DNA of 38,244 nt from RGIG3077 sp045541475 (GCA_045541475.1 JAZQJI010000005.1:1-38244), one strand, 5' to 3'. Shown: positions 15,694 to 24,896, counted from the stretch's first letter. Numbers and translations: made by a program. The notes: generated by a model from the sequence alone, not told the origin.

Positions 15694-18060
15694 ATGAATA
15701 AATACTATGAGGTTTTGGAGCTCAACAAAATTCTGGAAATGCTTTCAAAAGAATGTGCCGTTGAAAGAGCCAAGCAGATGGCACTTGAATTAGCTCCAAA
15801 AAATGATTATTACGAGGCCTTAGCGGAGATGAAAAAAACCGCAAGTGCCTTTGAACTTTGCTGCAAGTATGGCAGCCCTTCGTTTTATGCCGTAAATGAC
15901 GTAAGCATGAGCGCATTTCGTGCAAAATCAGGCTCAAGACTTTCTCTTCGAGAATTTCTTGATATTGCAAAGGTTTTAAAGCAATTGCAGCTTTTAAGTG
16001 ATTATCAGAACCATTTCAGCGGCGAGGAAACCGAGCTTGATTATCTTTTTGCAAATATCAAAACAGATAAATACTTGGAAAATAAAATCAATACGATTGT
16101 TATTTCTGAAGATGAAATTTCAGATAATGCAAGTCCTGCTTTAAGTGATATCCGCAGACGCAAAAACCGTGCGGCAATAAAACTGCGTGAAAATCTTGAT
16201 AAGATGATTAAAAACGCATCTGTTCAGAAATGCCTGCAGGAGTCCATTATAACAATGCGTGACGGGCGATTTGTTGTGCCCGTAAAAATTGAACACAAGG
16301 GCGAAGTTCCCGGGCTTATCCACTCAACCTCATCAAGCGGACAGACGATATTTATTGAGCCAATGAGTGCAGTTGAAGCCAATAACGAAATAAAGCTGTT
16401 AGAGGGTATGGAAACCGAGGAAATCGACTGTATACTTACAGAGCTGAGTGCCGATTGTGCCGATGCATACGATATTCTGGTTGATGGCTACCGCACAATA
16501 TGTACGCTTAACCTTTATTTTGCAAAGGCAAATTTGGGCGCACGAATGAAGGCTTGCGTTCCGATTTTGTCGGACAGCGGTCTGACATTGCTCAAAAAGG
16601 CAAGGCATCCCCTTATTGATTCTAAAAAAGTAGTGCCGATTGATATTACAATAGGTGATGAATACGACGCTTTGATTATAACAGGCCCCAACACGGGCGG
16701 TAAAACCGTTGCACTGAAAACCGTTGGTTTGATGACATTAATGGCAGCGTGCGGGTTGCTTATTCCCGCAAACGAAGGCAGTACGGTTTCGGTATTCGAA
16801 AAAGTGTTGGTTGATATTGGTGACAGCCAGAGTATTGAGGACAATTTGTCCACTTTTTCCGCACACACAAACAAGGTTATTGAAATTCTTGAAAATGCCG
16901 ATGATAATTCGCTTGTTTTGCTTGATGAAATCGGCAGCGGAACCGACCCTGTTGAAGGCGCGGCGCTTGCCGTTGCGGTTATTGAACAGTTAAAGGCGCA
17001 GGGTGCAAAAATGCTTGTAACAACGCATTATCAGGAATTGAAGATATTTGCGCTTGAAACACAAGGCGTTGAAAATGCCTCGTGCGAGTTTGACGTTGAT
17101 ACTCTGCGCCCGACATACAGATTAATCATCGGTGCGCCGGGCAAATCAAACGCATTTGCAATATCGGAAAATCTGGGTATGCCGAGTTTTATTATTGAGC
17201 GTGCCAAAGCCCTTGTGGGCAGCGAAAATTCAAGATTTGAGCAAGTTGTTGCTGATTTGGAAGCACAGCGAGCATTGCTTGAAAAGCAAAATCAGGATAT
17301 TGAAAAGGCAAAGCGTGAACAGATCGAACTTGCCGATAAACATAGGCAAGCCCTTGATAACTTTGAAAAATCCAAAGCTGAAGAAATGGAAAGGGCAAAG
17401 ACTGTTGCAAGACGCATTATTGAGGATACAAAAGCGCAGTCCAACGCGCTTATTGATGAGCTTGAAGCTATAAAGAAAAGCAAGGGCGATTCTTCGCAAA
17501 AGGCAAGGGATGCAAAGTCGAAATCAAACAGCGCAATTGACAAAATGTATGACAAGGCAGACCCCGTTGATAAGCGCAGGAATGAAAACTACACTTTGCC
17601 TCGTGCGTTGAAGCGTGGCGATACGGTTTATGTTGTAAGTCTTGATAAAAAGGGCGTTGTGGTGAGTGATCCCGATTCGGAAAAGCTTTTTGTTCAGCTT
17701 GGAATAATGAAAACCAAGGTGAATTTAAGCGATGTTCGCCTTGTTGATGAGGAAAAAATCTCAGTTACTATGGGTGGCGTAACCACAAAGGGTGTTACAT
17801 CACGCGCAACACGCAAGGTAAGCACCGAGCTTGATATCAGAGGGCAGGCAAGCGACGAGGGTGTTTATATGCTTGACGCTTTCATCGACGATTGCGTGGT
17901 TTCGGGGCTTAAAGTCGTTACTGTTATTCATGGCAAGGGTACGGGCATTTTGCGCAAAGCCGTACACGAGAGATTAAGACGCCACAAAAACGTAAAAACC
18001 TACCGCCTTGGCAAGTATGGCGAGGGCGAGGATGGCGTGACGATTGTGGAATTGAAATAG
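15694..18060 (+). CDS. mutS2: Endonuclease MutS2 / RqcU
   Basis: 788 residues, normal for the family. Order: MutS-like core and clamp, ATPase domain with Walker A GPNTGGKT (about residue 331) and Walker B VLLDEIGSGTDP (about 408), a long coiled coil (about 505-600, Glu/Lys/Gln-rich), a KOW-like strand region, and the C-terminal Smr nuclease domain with LDIRGQ and HGKGTGILR. The protein acts on collided ribosomes and in suppression of recombination in Firmicutes. The start follows AGGAAG by about seven bases; a bidirectional terminator follows. Confidence 0.96.
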   Translation: MNKYYEVLELNKILEMLSKECAVERAKQMALELAPKNDYYEALAEMKKTASAFELCCKYGSPSFYAVNDVSMSAFRAKSGSRLSLREFLDIAKVLKQLQLLSDYQNHFSGEETELDYLFANIKTDKYLENKINTIVISEDEISDNASPALSDIRRRKNRAAIKLRENLDKMIKNASVQKCLQESIITMRDGRFVVPVKIEHKGEVPGLIHSTSSSGQTIFIEPMSAVEANNEIKLLEGMETEEIDCILTELSADCADAYDILVDGYRTICTLNLYFAKANLGARMKACVPILSDSGLTLLKKARHPLIDSKKVVPIDITIGDEYDALIITGPNTGGKTVALKTVGLMTLMAACGLLIPANEGSTVSVFEKVLVDIGDSQSIEDNLSTFSAHTNKVIEILENADDNSLVLLDEIGSGTDPVEGAALAVAVIEQLKAQGAKMLVTTHYQELKIFALETQGVENASCEFDVDTLRPTYRLIIGAPGKSNAFAISENLGMPSFIIERAKALVGSENSRFEQVVADLEAQRALLEKQNQDIEKAKREQIELADKHRQALDNFEKSKAEEMERAKTVARRIIEDTKAQSNALIDELEAIKKSKGDSSQKARDAKSKSNSAIDKMYDKADPVDKRRNENYTLPRALKRGDTVYVVSLDKKGVVVSDPDSEKLFVQLGIMKTKVNLSDVRLVDEEKISVTMGGVTTKGVTSRATRKVSTELDIRGQASDEGVYMLDAFIDDCVVSGLKVVTVIHGKGTGILRKAVHERLRRHKNVKTYRLGKYGEGEDGVTIVELK

Positions 18061-18068
18061 GGTAAAAT

Positions 18069-18102
18069 AAAAAATCGCCTTTCGTTTGAAGGGCGATTTT
18101 TT
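18069..18102. terminator. Bidirectional terminator between mutS2 and the convergent gene
   Basis: Stem of AAAAAATCGCCTTTC with GAAGGGCGATTTTTT around a 4-base loop; T run 18097-18102 on the plus strand and an A run 18064-18074 giving a T tail on the minus strand. Confidence 0.9.
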
Positions 18103-18107
18103 GTGTT

Positions 18108-18500
18108 TTACTGTTTTTTGCGTTTGCAATTACTGCAATATACCGCAAAATTGCTGTTGCTTGTTCCGCAACGGCAAACCCAACCGTTGTCGGTTTGCTT
18201 TAATACGGAATCAGACTCAGCATCTGACAAAGCGGTTGAAATATCGATGCTCTTTTTTGAAAGCTTTAAATTGGCGTGTTCTATCAATCTTATTGTATTG
18301 ATGTTATCGCACATTTCAATGAACATACCCCAAAGCGGAAACACAATGCAAACCGAAACAATTGCGCATGGTAAAAAGATCAACAATGCTTGTTTGTCAA
18401 TTTCGTTGTAAATATAAATTGACATAACAACTATTCCGATGACGGTTAATACAGCAACAATTTTGAATATTGTTGCTGCGCAGGTTCTCCAAAAGCTCAT
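18108..18500 (-). CDS. Unknown small membrane protein with C-terminal zinc ribbon
   Basis: 130 residues. Two hydrophobic helices (about 8-31 and 38-60) are followed by a charged linker and a terminal zinc ribbon with cysteines 109, 111, 122 and 125 (WVCRCG...YCSNC). Such ribbon-plus-helices proteins are common in Clostridia and have no settled function. The start is supported by a perfect AAGGAGG eight bases upstream. It converges with mutS2. Confidence 0.85.
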   Translation of the reverse strand: MSFWRTCAATIFKIVAVLTVIGIVVMSIYIYNEIDKQALLIFLPCAIVSVCIVFPLWGMFIEMCDNINTIRLIEHANLKLSKKSIDISTALSDAESDSVLKQTDNGWVCRCGTSNSNFAVYCSNCKRKKQ

Positions 18501-18524
18501 ACAATTTACCTCCTTAAAAATATG

Positions 18525-18552
18525 CTTATATTACAACACAATAAAGGTGCAA
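18525..18552 (-). promoter_or_regulatory. Possible promoter of the zinc-ribbon membrane gene
   Basis: On the minus strand TTGCAC (18552-18547), 16-bp spacer, TATAAG (18530-18525). The -35 lies inside the terminator hairpin of the upstream ATPase gene. Confidence 0.5.
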
Positions 18553-18571
18553 GAAAAATTCTTGCACCTTT
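18543..18571 (-). terminator. Terminator of the sugar-ABC ATPase gene
   Basis: 13-bp perfect stem AAAGGTGCAAGAA / TTCTTGCACCTTT with a 3-base loop, 20 bases after the stop; on the minus strand followed by a short T-rich tail (ATTGTGTTGT). Confidence 0.75.
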
Positions 18572-18590
18572 TGTTATTGCGTGTAAAGAC

Positions 18591-19733
18591 TTAGTTCATA
18601 ACTGTCTTTTCTGTGTCCTTATCAAAAATGTGTACCTTAGCAGGATCGATAGCAACCTTGATCTCGTCCTGAGGCTTAGCTGTTGATGTAGGAGCAACTC
18701 TTGCTGTGAGAGGAATATTCTCGCAGGAGAGGTAGAGGTATGTTTCAGCACCCATAAGCTCTGTGATGTCAACTGTACAATCAATAACACCTGTTGTAGC
18801 GTTAGCGATGTAAGCGGGATCATCATAGATATCTTCAGGACGGATACCGATAATAACTTCCTTTTCAACGTACTTGGAAAGTACAGCGTCATCGCACTTT
18901 TCAGCGGGAAGAGCAACCTGGTAACGTACAGCCTGACTTGTCTTTGTAGCTTCGGAACCGAAGTCAACATAATATGTGCCGTTGTCGCAGTAAAGAATAG
19001 CGTCAACAAAGTTCATCTGAGGTGAGCCCATGAAGCCTGCAACGAACTGGTTAACAGGAGCATCATAAAGCTTCTGAGGTGTATCAACCTGCTGCATGTA
19101 ACCGTCCTTCATAACTACGATTCTGTCACCCATTGTCATAGCTTCTGTCTGGTCATGAGTTACATAGATAAATGTTGTACCGAGTTTCTGGTGGAGCTTA
19201 GAGATCTCTGTTCTCATCTGAGCACGGAGCTTAGCATCGAGGTTGGACAAAGGCTCGTCAAGAAGGAATACCTGAGGCTCACGAACGATAGCACGACCGA
19301 GAGCAACACGCTGACGCTGACCGCCGGACAAAGCCTTAGGCTTTCTGTCAAGCAAGTGAGAAATGTCAAGAATTCTTGCAGCTTCTTCAACCTTTCTTGC
19401 GATTTCATCCTTAGGAACTTTTCTGAGCTTAAGGCCGAATGCCATGTTCTCAAAAACAGTCATGTGAGGATAAAGAGCATAGTTCTGGAAAACCATTGCG
19501 ATATCACGATCCTTAGGAGCGATATCGTTAACAAGACGGTCGCCGATGTAGAGCTCGCCTTCGGAGATTTCTTCAAGACCTGCGATCATTCTCAAAGTTG
19601 TGGACTTACCGCAACCGGAAGGACCAACGAGGATGATGAATTCCTTATCTCTGATTTCGAGATTAAAGTCGGAAACGGCTACAACGCCGCCGGGATATTT
19701 TTTGTAAATGTTACGAAGTGATAAACTTGCCAT
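18591..19733 (-). CDS. MsmX/UgpC/MalK-type ABC transporter ATPase (orphan)
   Basis: 380-residue carbohydrate-importer ATPase. Walker A GPSGCGKSTT (about residue 38-47), Q-loop in MVFQNYALYPHMTV, signature LSGGQRQR (about 134), Walker B VFLLDEPLSNLD (about 155) and H-loop in YVTHDQTEA are all intact; the C-terminal 140 residues form the OB-type regulatory domain of the CUT1 family. No permease or binding protein is nearby. Such stand-alone ATPases (MsmX, MsmK) energise several sugar importers at once, so this one probably does too. GGGAGG lies 11 bases before the start. A separate promoter and terminator make it monocistronic. Confidence 0.95.
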   Translation of the reverse strand: MASLSLRNIYKKYPGGVVAVSDFNLEIRDKEFIILVGPSGCGKSTTLRMIAGLEEISEGELYIGDRLVNDIAPKDRDIAMVFQNYALYPHMTVFENMAFGLKLRKVPKDEIARKVEEAARILDISHLLDRKPKALSGGQRQRVALGRAIVREPQVFLLDEPLSNLDAKLRAQMRTEISKLHQKLGTTFIYVTHDQTEAMTMGDRIVVMKDGYMQQVDTPQKLYDAPVNQFVAGFMGSPQMNFVDAILYCDNGTYYVDFGSEATKTSQAVRYQVALPAEKCDDAVLSKYVEKEVIIGIRPEDIYDDPAYIANATTGVIDCTVDITELMGAETYLYLSCENIPLTARVAPTSTAKPQDEIKVAIDPAKVHIFDKDTEKTVMN

Positions 19734-19781
19734 TGTAATTTATGCCTCCCAAATTGATTTGTCAAAAATGACTTTAGATAT

Positions 19782-19810
19782 ATGATATCAAATTTCAGAA
19801 CAAATTTCAA
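19782..19810 (-). promoter_or_regulatory. Promoter of the orphan sugar-ABC ATPase
   Basis: On the minus strand TTGAAA (19810-19805), 17-bp spacer, TATCAT (19787-19782). Confidence 0.6.
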
Positions 19811-19846
19811 GTCACTAAATACCCAAAGTTTGAAAAACGGTTTTAT

Positions 19847-20611
19847 TTATATTGACGAAAATTTCACAAAAATTCGCTCGCGAACAGTTTCAAAACAATC
19901 GGTTTTCAACATTTCAAGCGCGTCTTTGTGCAAAATGCCTATGCATTCTCCCAGCACTAAATCTTGTGGTAAAAACAGCTTTCCTATTTGTTCTCTGCGC
20001 AAATATAGAACCTTGTTGGAAACTGCCGTAAACATTTTTTTAATTTGGTGGAATTTTCCTTCACATATTTCAACAAGTACAAATCTGCCATTTTTATCAA
20101 GCGGTGCAATTTTGGCAGGCATAAAGCTTTCGCCTTTGTACTCAATGCCCTGCGCAAAAATCTGCTTGTATTCTTCTTTGTAAGGCGTTTCAAGCCCGGC
20201 AACGTAGAATTTAGGCACGTGGCTTTTGGGCGATATTACCTTGTGGGCAAAATCGCCGTCGTTGGTAAGCAGCAAAAGCCCTTCGGTATCCTTGTCAAGC
20301 CTGCCTGCAGGCGCTAAATTTGCGCACATCAGTTCTTGAGGCACAAGCGACATAACCGTATCGTGCAAATTATCCTGCGTGGCGCACACCACACCCTGCG
20401 GTTTGTTCATAATAATATATCTGTAAACAGAAGAACAAAGCGATTTACCCTTAACCGAAACTGAGTTTTCTTCAGGAGAAATTTTTAATGCGCCGTCAAA
20501 AACCGCTTTTCCGTCCACGGTTATTTGTCCGCTTTTCAGTATGTTTTTTATTTCGGAACGTGTAATCTGCGTTTGGTTGCAAATGAATTTATCAAGTCTG
20601 ATTTTTTCCAT
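19847..20611 (-). CDS. RsuA/RluB-type pseudouridine synthase
   Basis: 254 residues: N-terminal S4 RNA-binding domain (IRLDKFICNQTQITRSE...) and a pseudouridine synthase domain with the catalytic aspartate 106 in PAGRLDKDTEGLLLLT. It isomerises uridine in ribosomal RNA; the size and the short linker suit RsuA (16S, position 516) more than RluB, but the target cannot be fixed from sequence. The ATG at 20611 has GAGGG six bases upstream; an upstream in-frame ATG at 20656 overlaps the -10 box and is rejected. Confidence 0.9.
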   Translation of the reverse strand: MEKIRLDKFICNQTQITRSEIKNILKSGQITVDGKAVFDGALKISPEENSVSVKGKSLCSSVYRYIIMNKPQGVVCATQDNLHDTVMSLVPQELMCANLAPAGRLDKDTEGLLLLTNDGDFAHKVISPKSHVPKFYVAGLETPYKEEYKQIFAQGIEYKGESFMPAKIAPLDKNGRFVLVEICEGKFHQIKKMFTAVSNKVLYLRREQIGKLFLPQDLVLGECIGILHKDALEMLKTDCFETVRERIFVKFSSI

Positions 20612-20647
20612 AAATACCCTCTTGATTATTAATATCAGGATATACTG

Positions 20648-20676
20648 ATTATACACCGCAAAGCAATAATTTGCAA
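20648..20676 (-). promoter_or_regulatory. Promoter of the pseudouridine synthase gene
   Basis: On the minus strand TTGCAA (20676-20671), 17-bp spacer, perfect TATAAT (20653-20648). Confidence 0.8.
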
Positions 20677-20760
20677 GCAGTAAAGTCCTTGTTGAATAAA
20701 CAGACTGAAATTTGCCGATAATTCATAAAAATCAAGAAGATTTAGACGGAGGGCGTTTTT

Positions 20761-22923
20761 ATGAAAGCTGTAATTTTTGCAACGGGAACAGAAAGCGGAA
20801 TAAGCCTTGTAAACGGCAATGAATTAAAGGCGATGACTAAAATTTTTGGCAGGACAAATATTGAAAGTGTGTTGGATATGCTGAGATTTTGCGGCGTCGA
20901 AAAGACATTTATCGCTTTTGATGACGCAAACGGCATTGTTAAAGAGCATTGCGCAAATATATCCTGCAAAATGGCTGTTGAATGGCTGCACGCCGATGAC
21001 ATGACGGATATGTGGGGCAAGCTTTGCTGTGAAAATCAAGATATTATTGCTGTGTGCGATATTAACTTTTTTGATTTTGATTTGAAAGAGGTTGTTGAAA
21101 AACACAAACAGAACGGACATGATATTACAGCGGTAATCGCGCATGATGCGGCGGTAATTCCGCTGAATTTAAACCCTGATGCTGATATTGCTGATATTTC
21201 AAAAACTGCTTTTAGCGGGGTATACATCATATCGCAAAAAGCGCTTGAATACTTTAAAAACAACCCGATAAATCCTGCGGATATGGCTGATATCTGCCAT
21301 AGTCTGAACGATTGTTTAAAAATTGCAGTGCATAAGCAAACAGGGTATATGTGCAAAATCAGCGACAGTGCATCGTATCTGCAATGTCATACCGATATAC
21401 TTTCCGGCAAGACGCATTTGTTCGAAATGGGACACAAGACATTATCGGGTGTGTTTGCCTGCGATGCCGATTTAAAAGATGCGGAGATAACTCCGCCGTG
21501 TTATATCGGCAAAAACGTGCGCATCGGCAAAGGCGCAATACTTACCAATTGTGTGATATGCGATAACGCTGTGATTGCTCCGCAGGCAAAAATAACGCAA
21601 AGTGTTGTGAAAAATGGCGCATTTGTGGGCGAAAATGCAGTTTGCTGTCAGACGATTTTGTGCGAGGGTGCCGTTATGCTTAACTCTTCAAAAGCCTATG
21701 CAGGCTCTGTAATCGGCAAAGGTGCGGTAATCGGCAAGGGCGCAGTGGTTGAGCAGAACGTGAAAATTGCCGAAAATAAGCGCCTTGATGATTTTAAAAC
21801 CGCTGTGTTTGATATTAAAACGGAAAAGTGCGATATTCTGTTTGATGACGATGGCTGCATCTGCGGTGAAACAGGCTCGGAAATATCCCCCGATATTGCA
21901 GTTAAAATAGGTCATGGTGCAGCGTTGTGCGGCAAAAAAATAGCACTGGGACATAACGGAACAAATTCCGCTAAGGCATTGGCAATGGCATTTGTTTCGG
22001 GTGCGCTTAGTTCGGGCGCTGATGTTTGGAACGTGGGCGAGTGCATTGGCAGCGAGCTTGATCTTGCCGTTAAACTTGCCGAATGTGACTGCGGATTTTT
22101 TATTGAGTCCGATTTTTACACAAAAATCTCTGCGTTTTCAAAGTGTGCAACTGCGCTTGATGATGAACATGAAAAGAAAATTGAATCGGCTGTGAGAAAC
22201 AGTGCATATTCAAGAGAAGGAGGCAGCGATTTTGGCAAAATATTTGATTTTTCGGCGGTAAAGAGTATTTATGCAAGCAGGCTTGCCAAAAAAATCCCTA
22301 AAGGAACGGATATCAGCTTTAACTCTTCGGGCAAGCACGCAAAGGAGCTTTGCGCCATGCTTTCGTTTAATCCCATGCAGGCGCAAATAACTTTTCAGAT
22401 ATCGGGCGACGGCAGAAAAGCTTCGGCGTTTTCTGTACAAACGGGTTTTGTAAGTTACGAAAAGCTTGCAATGCTTTGTATGTGTAAAAAGCTTGCAAAA
22501 GGGCAAAACTTGCGTATTCCTTACAGTTTTCCTCGCCGTGCAAAAGCCTTGTTTGAAAAATACGGCATGGAATTTTGCAAAGCTAATTTTGCGGATAACA
22601 GCGAATGTGAGGAGTTTTTTGAAAATGGTTTTCTGCTGGCAATCAGTACAATGCAATATCTGAAGGATAATGAGATTACGCTTGAAAAAGCGCTTGATTC
22701 TTTACCCTGCTTTGCTATATCAAAACGTGTTGTGGGCGTAAAGCTGCCCGATGAAAGAGTTTTTGCAAAAGTGGGTGCTTTTTGTGCCGAGCATGAAGAT
22801 ATAACGGTAAAACCGACAAAATCGGGCAAAATGCTGCTTATGTATGCAGAGAGCGATGACTACGAAACCGCAAGCGAATTGTGCGATATCTGCCAGAGAA
22901 TTATTGAAAACGAGCAGAGGTGA
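20761..22923 (+). CDS. Degenerate sugar-nucleotidyltransferase / phosphohexomutase fusion
   Basis: 720 residues in three parts: a nucleotidyltransferase-like fold (1-240), a left-handed beta helix of hexapeptide repeats (about 244-340, e.g. IGKNVRIGKGAIL, IGKGAVIGKGAVV) and a phosphoglucomutase/phosphomannomutase-like region (about 365-720). The layout is that of Clostridial mannose-1-phosphate guanylyltransferase/mutase fusions. However, the N-terminal signature GxGTRLxPLT is replaced by ATGTESGISLVNG; at the place of the mutase phosphoserine loop TASHNP the sequence reads FFIESDF; and no DGDxDR metal loop is visible. Both active sites therefore look lost, suggesting a regulatory or structural role. 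GGAGGG precedes the ATG by about seven bases. Codon use resembles its neighbours and the frame is intact, so it is not a pseudogene by visible damage. Confidence 0.8.
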   Translation: MKAVIFATGTESGISLVNGNELKAMTKIFGRTNIESVLDMLRFCGVEKTFIAFDDANGIVKEHCANISCKMAVEWLHADDMTDMWGKLCCENQDIIAVCDINFFDFDLKEVVEKHKQNGHDITAVIAHDAAVIPLNLNPDADIADISKTAFSGVYIISQKALEYFKNNPINPADMADICHSLNDCLKIAVHKQTGYMCKISDSASYLQCHTDILSGKTHLFEMGHKTLSGVFACDADLKDAEITPPCYIGKNVRIGKGAILTNCVICDNAVIAPQAKITQSVVKNGAFVGENAVCCQTILCEGAVMLNSSKAYAGSVIGKGAVIGKGAVVEQNVKIAENKRLDDFKTAVFDIKTEKCDILFDDDGCICGETGSEISPDIAVKIGHGAALCGKKIALGHNGTNSAKALAMAFVSGALSSGADVWNVGECIGSELDLAVKLAECDCGFFIESDFYTKISAFSKCATALDDEHEKKIESAVRNSAYSREGGSDFGKIFDFSAVKSIYASRLAKKIPKGTDISFNSSGKHAKELCAMLSFNPMQAQITFQISGDGRKASAFSVQTGFVSYEKLAMLCMCKKLAKGQNLRIPYSFPRRAKALFEKYGMEFCKANFADNSECEEFFENGFLLAISTMQYLKDNEITLEKALDSLPCFAISKRVVGVKLPDERVFAKVGAFCAEHEDITVKPTKSGKMLLMYAESDDYETASELCDICQRIIENEQR

Positions 22924-22939
22924 AAACTGCGTATTTGTC

Positions 22940-22968
22940 TTGACAAAATATGGTTTTTGCTGTATAAT
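22940..22968 (+). promoter_or_regulatory. Perfect sigma-A promoter of the RNase J gene
   Basis: TTGACA (22940-22945), 17-bp spacer, TATAAT (22963-22968). It leaves a 5' leader of about 150 bases before the RNase J start codon. Confidence 0.9.
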
Positions 22969-23033
22969 AAATGCTGTATATTTATGTGCCGATAGCGGAG
23001 TTTTGTATCTGTTTTCGGCGTTACATAATCAAT

Positions 23034-23077
23034 GTTCGGAAAAACAGTATTTAAAGTTCGGAAAAACAGTATTTAAA
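23034..23077 (+). repeat. Perfect tandem 22-bp repeat in the RNase J leader
   Basis: Two identical head-to-tail copies, 23034-23055 and 23056-23077, starting GTTCGGAAAAACAG and ending TATTTAAA. The repeat lies in the predicted untranslated leader. Confidence 0.9.
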
Positions 23078-23122
23078 GTAAAGAATAAAACATTATTTGC
23101 GATGACGAAAGAGGTTGAATCA

Positions 23123-24859
23123 TTGGAAAATTACAGAAGAAGACCTGCCAATAAGGGCGAAACAGTTAGAAATAAAATTGCCGTTAAGGAGCAAAAAACA
23201 GTAAAAAAGCCTGCGGTACGCATTATTCCGCTTGGCGGACTTAACGAAATAGGCAAAAACATTACACTTTATGAGTGCGGTAATGATATAATCATCGTTG
23301 ACTGCGGACTTGCATTTCCCGATTCTGAAATGCTTGGCGTTGACCTTGTTATACCTGATTTTACTTTTATTGAACGTAATGCAGATAAAATCCGCGGTGT
23401 AGTTTTAACGCACGGACATGAAGACCATATTGGTTCGCTTGCATATTTGCTTAAAAAAGTAAACGCAACCGTTTACGGCACAAGACTTACACTTGGTTTG
23501 GTGCAGGCAAAGCTTGAAGAACACGGCGTGGCTGCAAAGCTTGAAATTGTAAAACCCAAGCAGACTGTAAAAATGGGCTGCATGGATGTTGAATTTATCA
23601 ACGTTAACCATTCCATTCCCGATTCTGTGGCACTTGCAATACACACACCTTCGGGCGTGCTTGTGCATACGGGCGACTTTAAAGTCGATTATACGCCCAT
23701 TAATGGCGAACCCATTGACCTTGCAAGATTTGGTGAGCTTGGAAGCAAGGGCGTGCTTGCACTTTTGTCCGAATCTACAAACGCAGAGCGTGCAGGCTAC
23801 ACCCCCACAGAGCATCTTGTGGGTGAAAGCTTTGAAAAGTTTTTCTCTTCTGCTGATGACAGACGCATTATAATTGCGACTTTTTCATCAAACATTCATC
23901 GTGTTCAGCAGATTATCAACTGCGCTGTAAAGTATAAGCGCAAGGTTGCAATTTTCGGCAGAAGCATGATAAACGTTGTTAATACAGCAACAGAGCTTGG
24001 ATATTTAAGCGTACCCGACGGAGTTATTATTGATATTGATATGATGGATAAATACACCGCCGAGGAAATTGTGCTTATTACAACGGGCAGCCAGGGCGAG
24101 CCTATGTCGGCGTTGACAAGAATGGCAATGAACGACCACAAAAAAGTAAATATCAACTGCAACGATTTAATTATTATTTCTGCAACACCCATACCGGGCA
24201 ACGAAAAATACGTTACCAAGGTTGTTAACGAGCTGATGAAATCGGGCGCTGAGGTTATTTACGAAAAAATGTACGACGTACACGTTTCGGGCCACGCCAA
24301 CCAGGAAGAGTTAAAGCTTATGCTTGCGCTTACAAAGCCTAAGTTCTTTATACCTATTCACGGCGAATACAAGCATTTAATGCGCCACGCAAAAATTGCA
24401 GAAGAAATGGGCGTTGACCCTAATAATGCACTTGTTGCGCAGATAGGTAACGTTATTGAAATTAACAACGATACAATGCGTGTTGTTTCTCAGGCACCCG
24501 CAGGCAGAGTGCTTGTAGATGGTCTTGGCGTCGGCGACGTAGGTTCAATTGTTCTGCGTGATAGAAAGCATCTGGCTCAGGACGGCTTGATTATTGTTGT
24601 TATTGCAATAGAAAAAGCAAGTCACGCATTGGTTTCCGGCCCCGATCTTATATCAAGAGGCTTTGTATACGTGCGTGAATCTGAGGAATTGATGGACGAG
24701 GCAAAGCATATTCTTGCAGATACACTTTCAAAATGCTCGCCCGATGAATTCAGAGAATGGAGTTCGCTTAAGCTTAAGATGAAAGATGTTCTTTCAAACT
24801 ATATCTTCACCAAGACTAAGAGATCGCCGATGATCCTGCCCATAATCATGGAAATCTAA
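23123..24859 (+). CDS. rnj: Ribonuclease J
   Basis: Metallo-beta-lactamase/beta-CASP ribonuclease for 5'-3' mRNA decay and rRNA maturation. Zinc motif THGHEDHIG and the ligand DCGLAFPD are intact, the beta-CASP motif SGHANQEEL and the terminal PIHGEY region follow, then the C-terminal domain. The start is most likely TTG at 23123, eight bases after AAAGAGG; an ATG at 23102 lacks a ribosome site, and the open frame back to 22844 runs across the promoter and cannot be coding there. About 578 residues; the Lys/Arg-rich N-terminal tail before IIPLGGLNEIGKN is usual. RNase J controls its own mRNA in some bacteria; the long repeat-bearing leader would suit that. Confidence 0.93.
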   Translation: MENYRRRPANKGETVRNKIAVKEQKTVKKPAVRIIPLGGLNEIGKNITLYECGNDIIIVDCGLAFPDSEMLGVDLVIPDFTFIERNADKIRGVVLTHGHEDHIGSLAYLLKKVNATVYGTRLTLGLVQAKLEEHGVAAKLEIVKPKQTVKMGCMDVEFINVNHSIPDSVALAIHTPSGVLVHTGDFKVDYTPINGEPIDLARFGELGSKGVLALLSESTNAERAGYTPTEHLVGESFEKFFSSADDRRIIIATFSSNIHRVQQIINCAVKYKRKVAIFGRSMINVVNTATELGYLSVPDGVIIDIDMMDKYTAEEIVLITTGSQGEPMSALTRMAMNDHKKVNINCNDLIIISATPIPGNEKYVTKVVNELMKSGAEVIYEKMYDVHVSGHANQEELKLMLALTKPKFFIPIHGEYKHLMRHAKIAEEMGVDPNNALVAQIGNVIEINNDTMRVVSQAPAGRVLVDGLGVGDVGSIVLRDRKHLAQDGLIIVVIAIEKASHALVSGPDLISRGFVYVRESEELMDEAKHILADTLSKCSPDEFREWSSLKLKMKDVLSNYIFTKTKRSPMILPIIMEI

Positions 24860-24896
24860 TTTAGTTTTCCCTTTTATCTGAAAGGATTTATAATAT

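Noticed and set aside
22844..23122. N-terminal extension of the RNase J frame back to 22844
   Set aside because: It overlaps the end of the upstream gene and spans a perfect promoter and the tandem repeat; the sequence has no RNase J features before the TTG at 23123.
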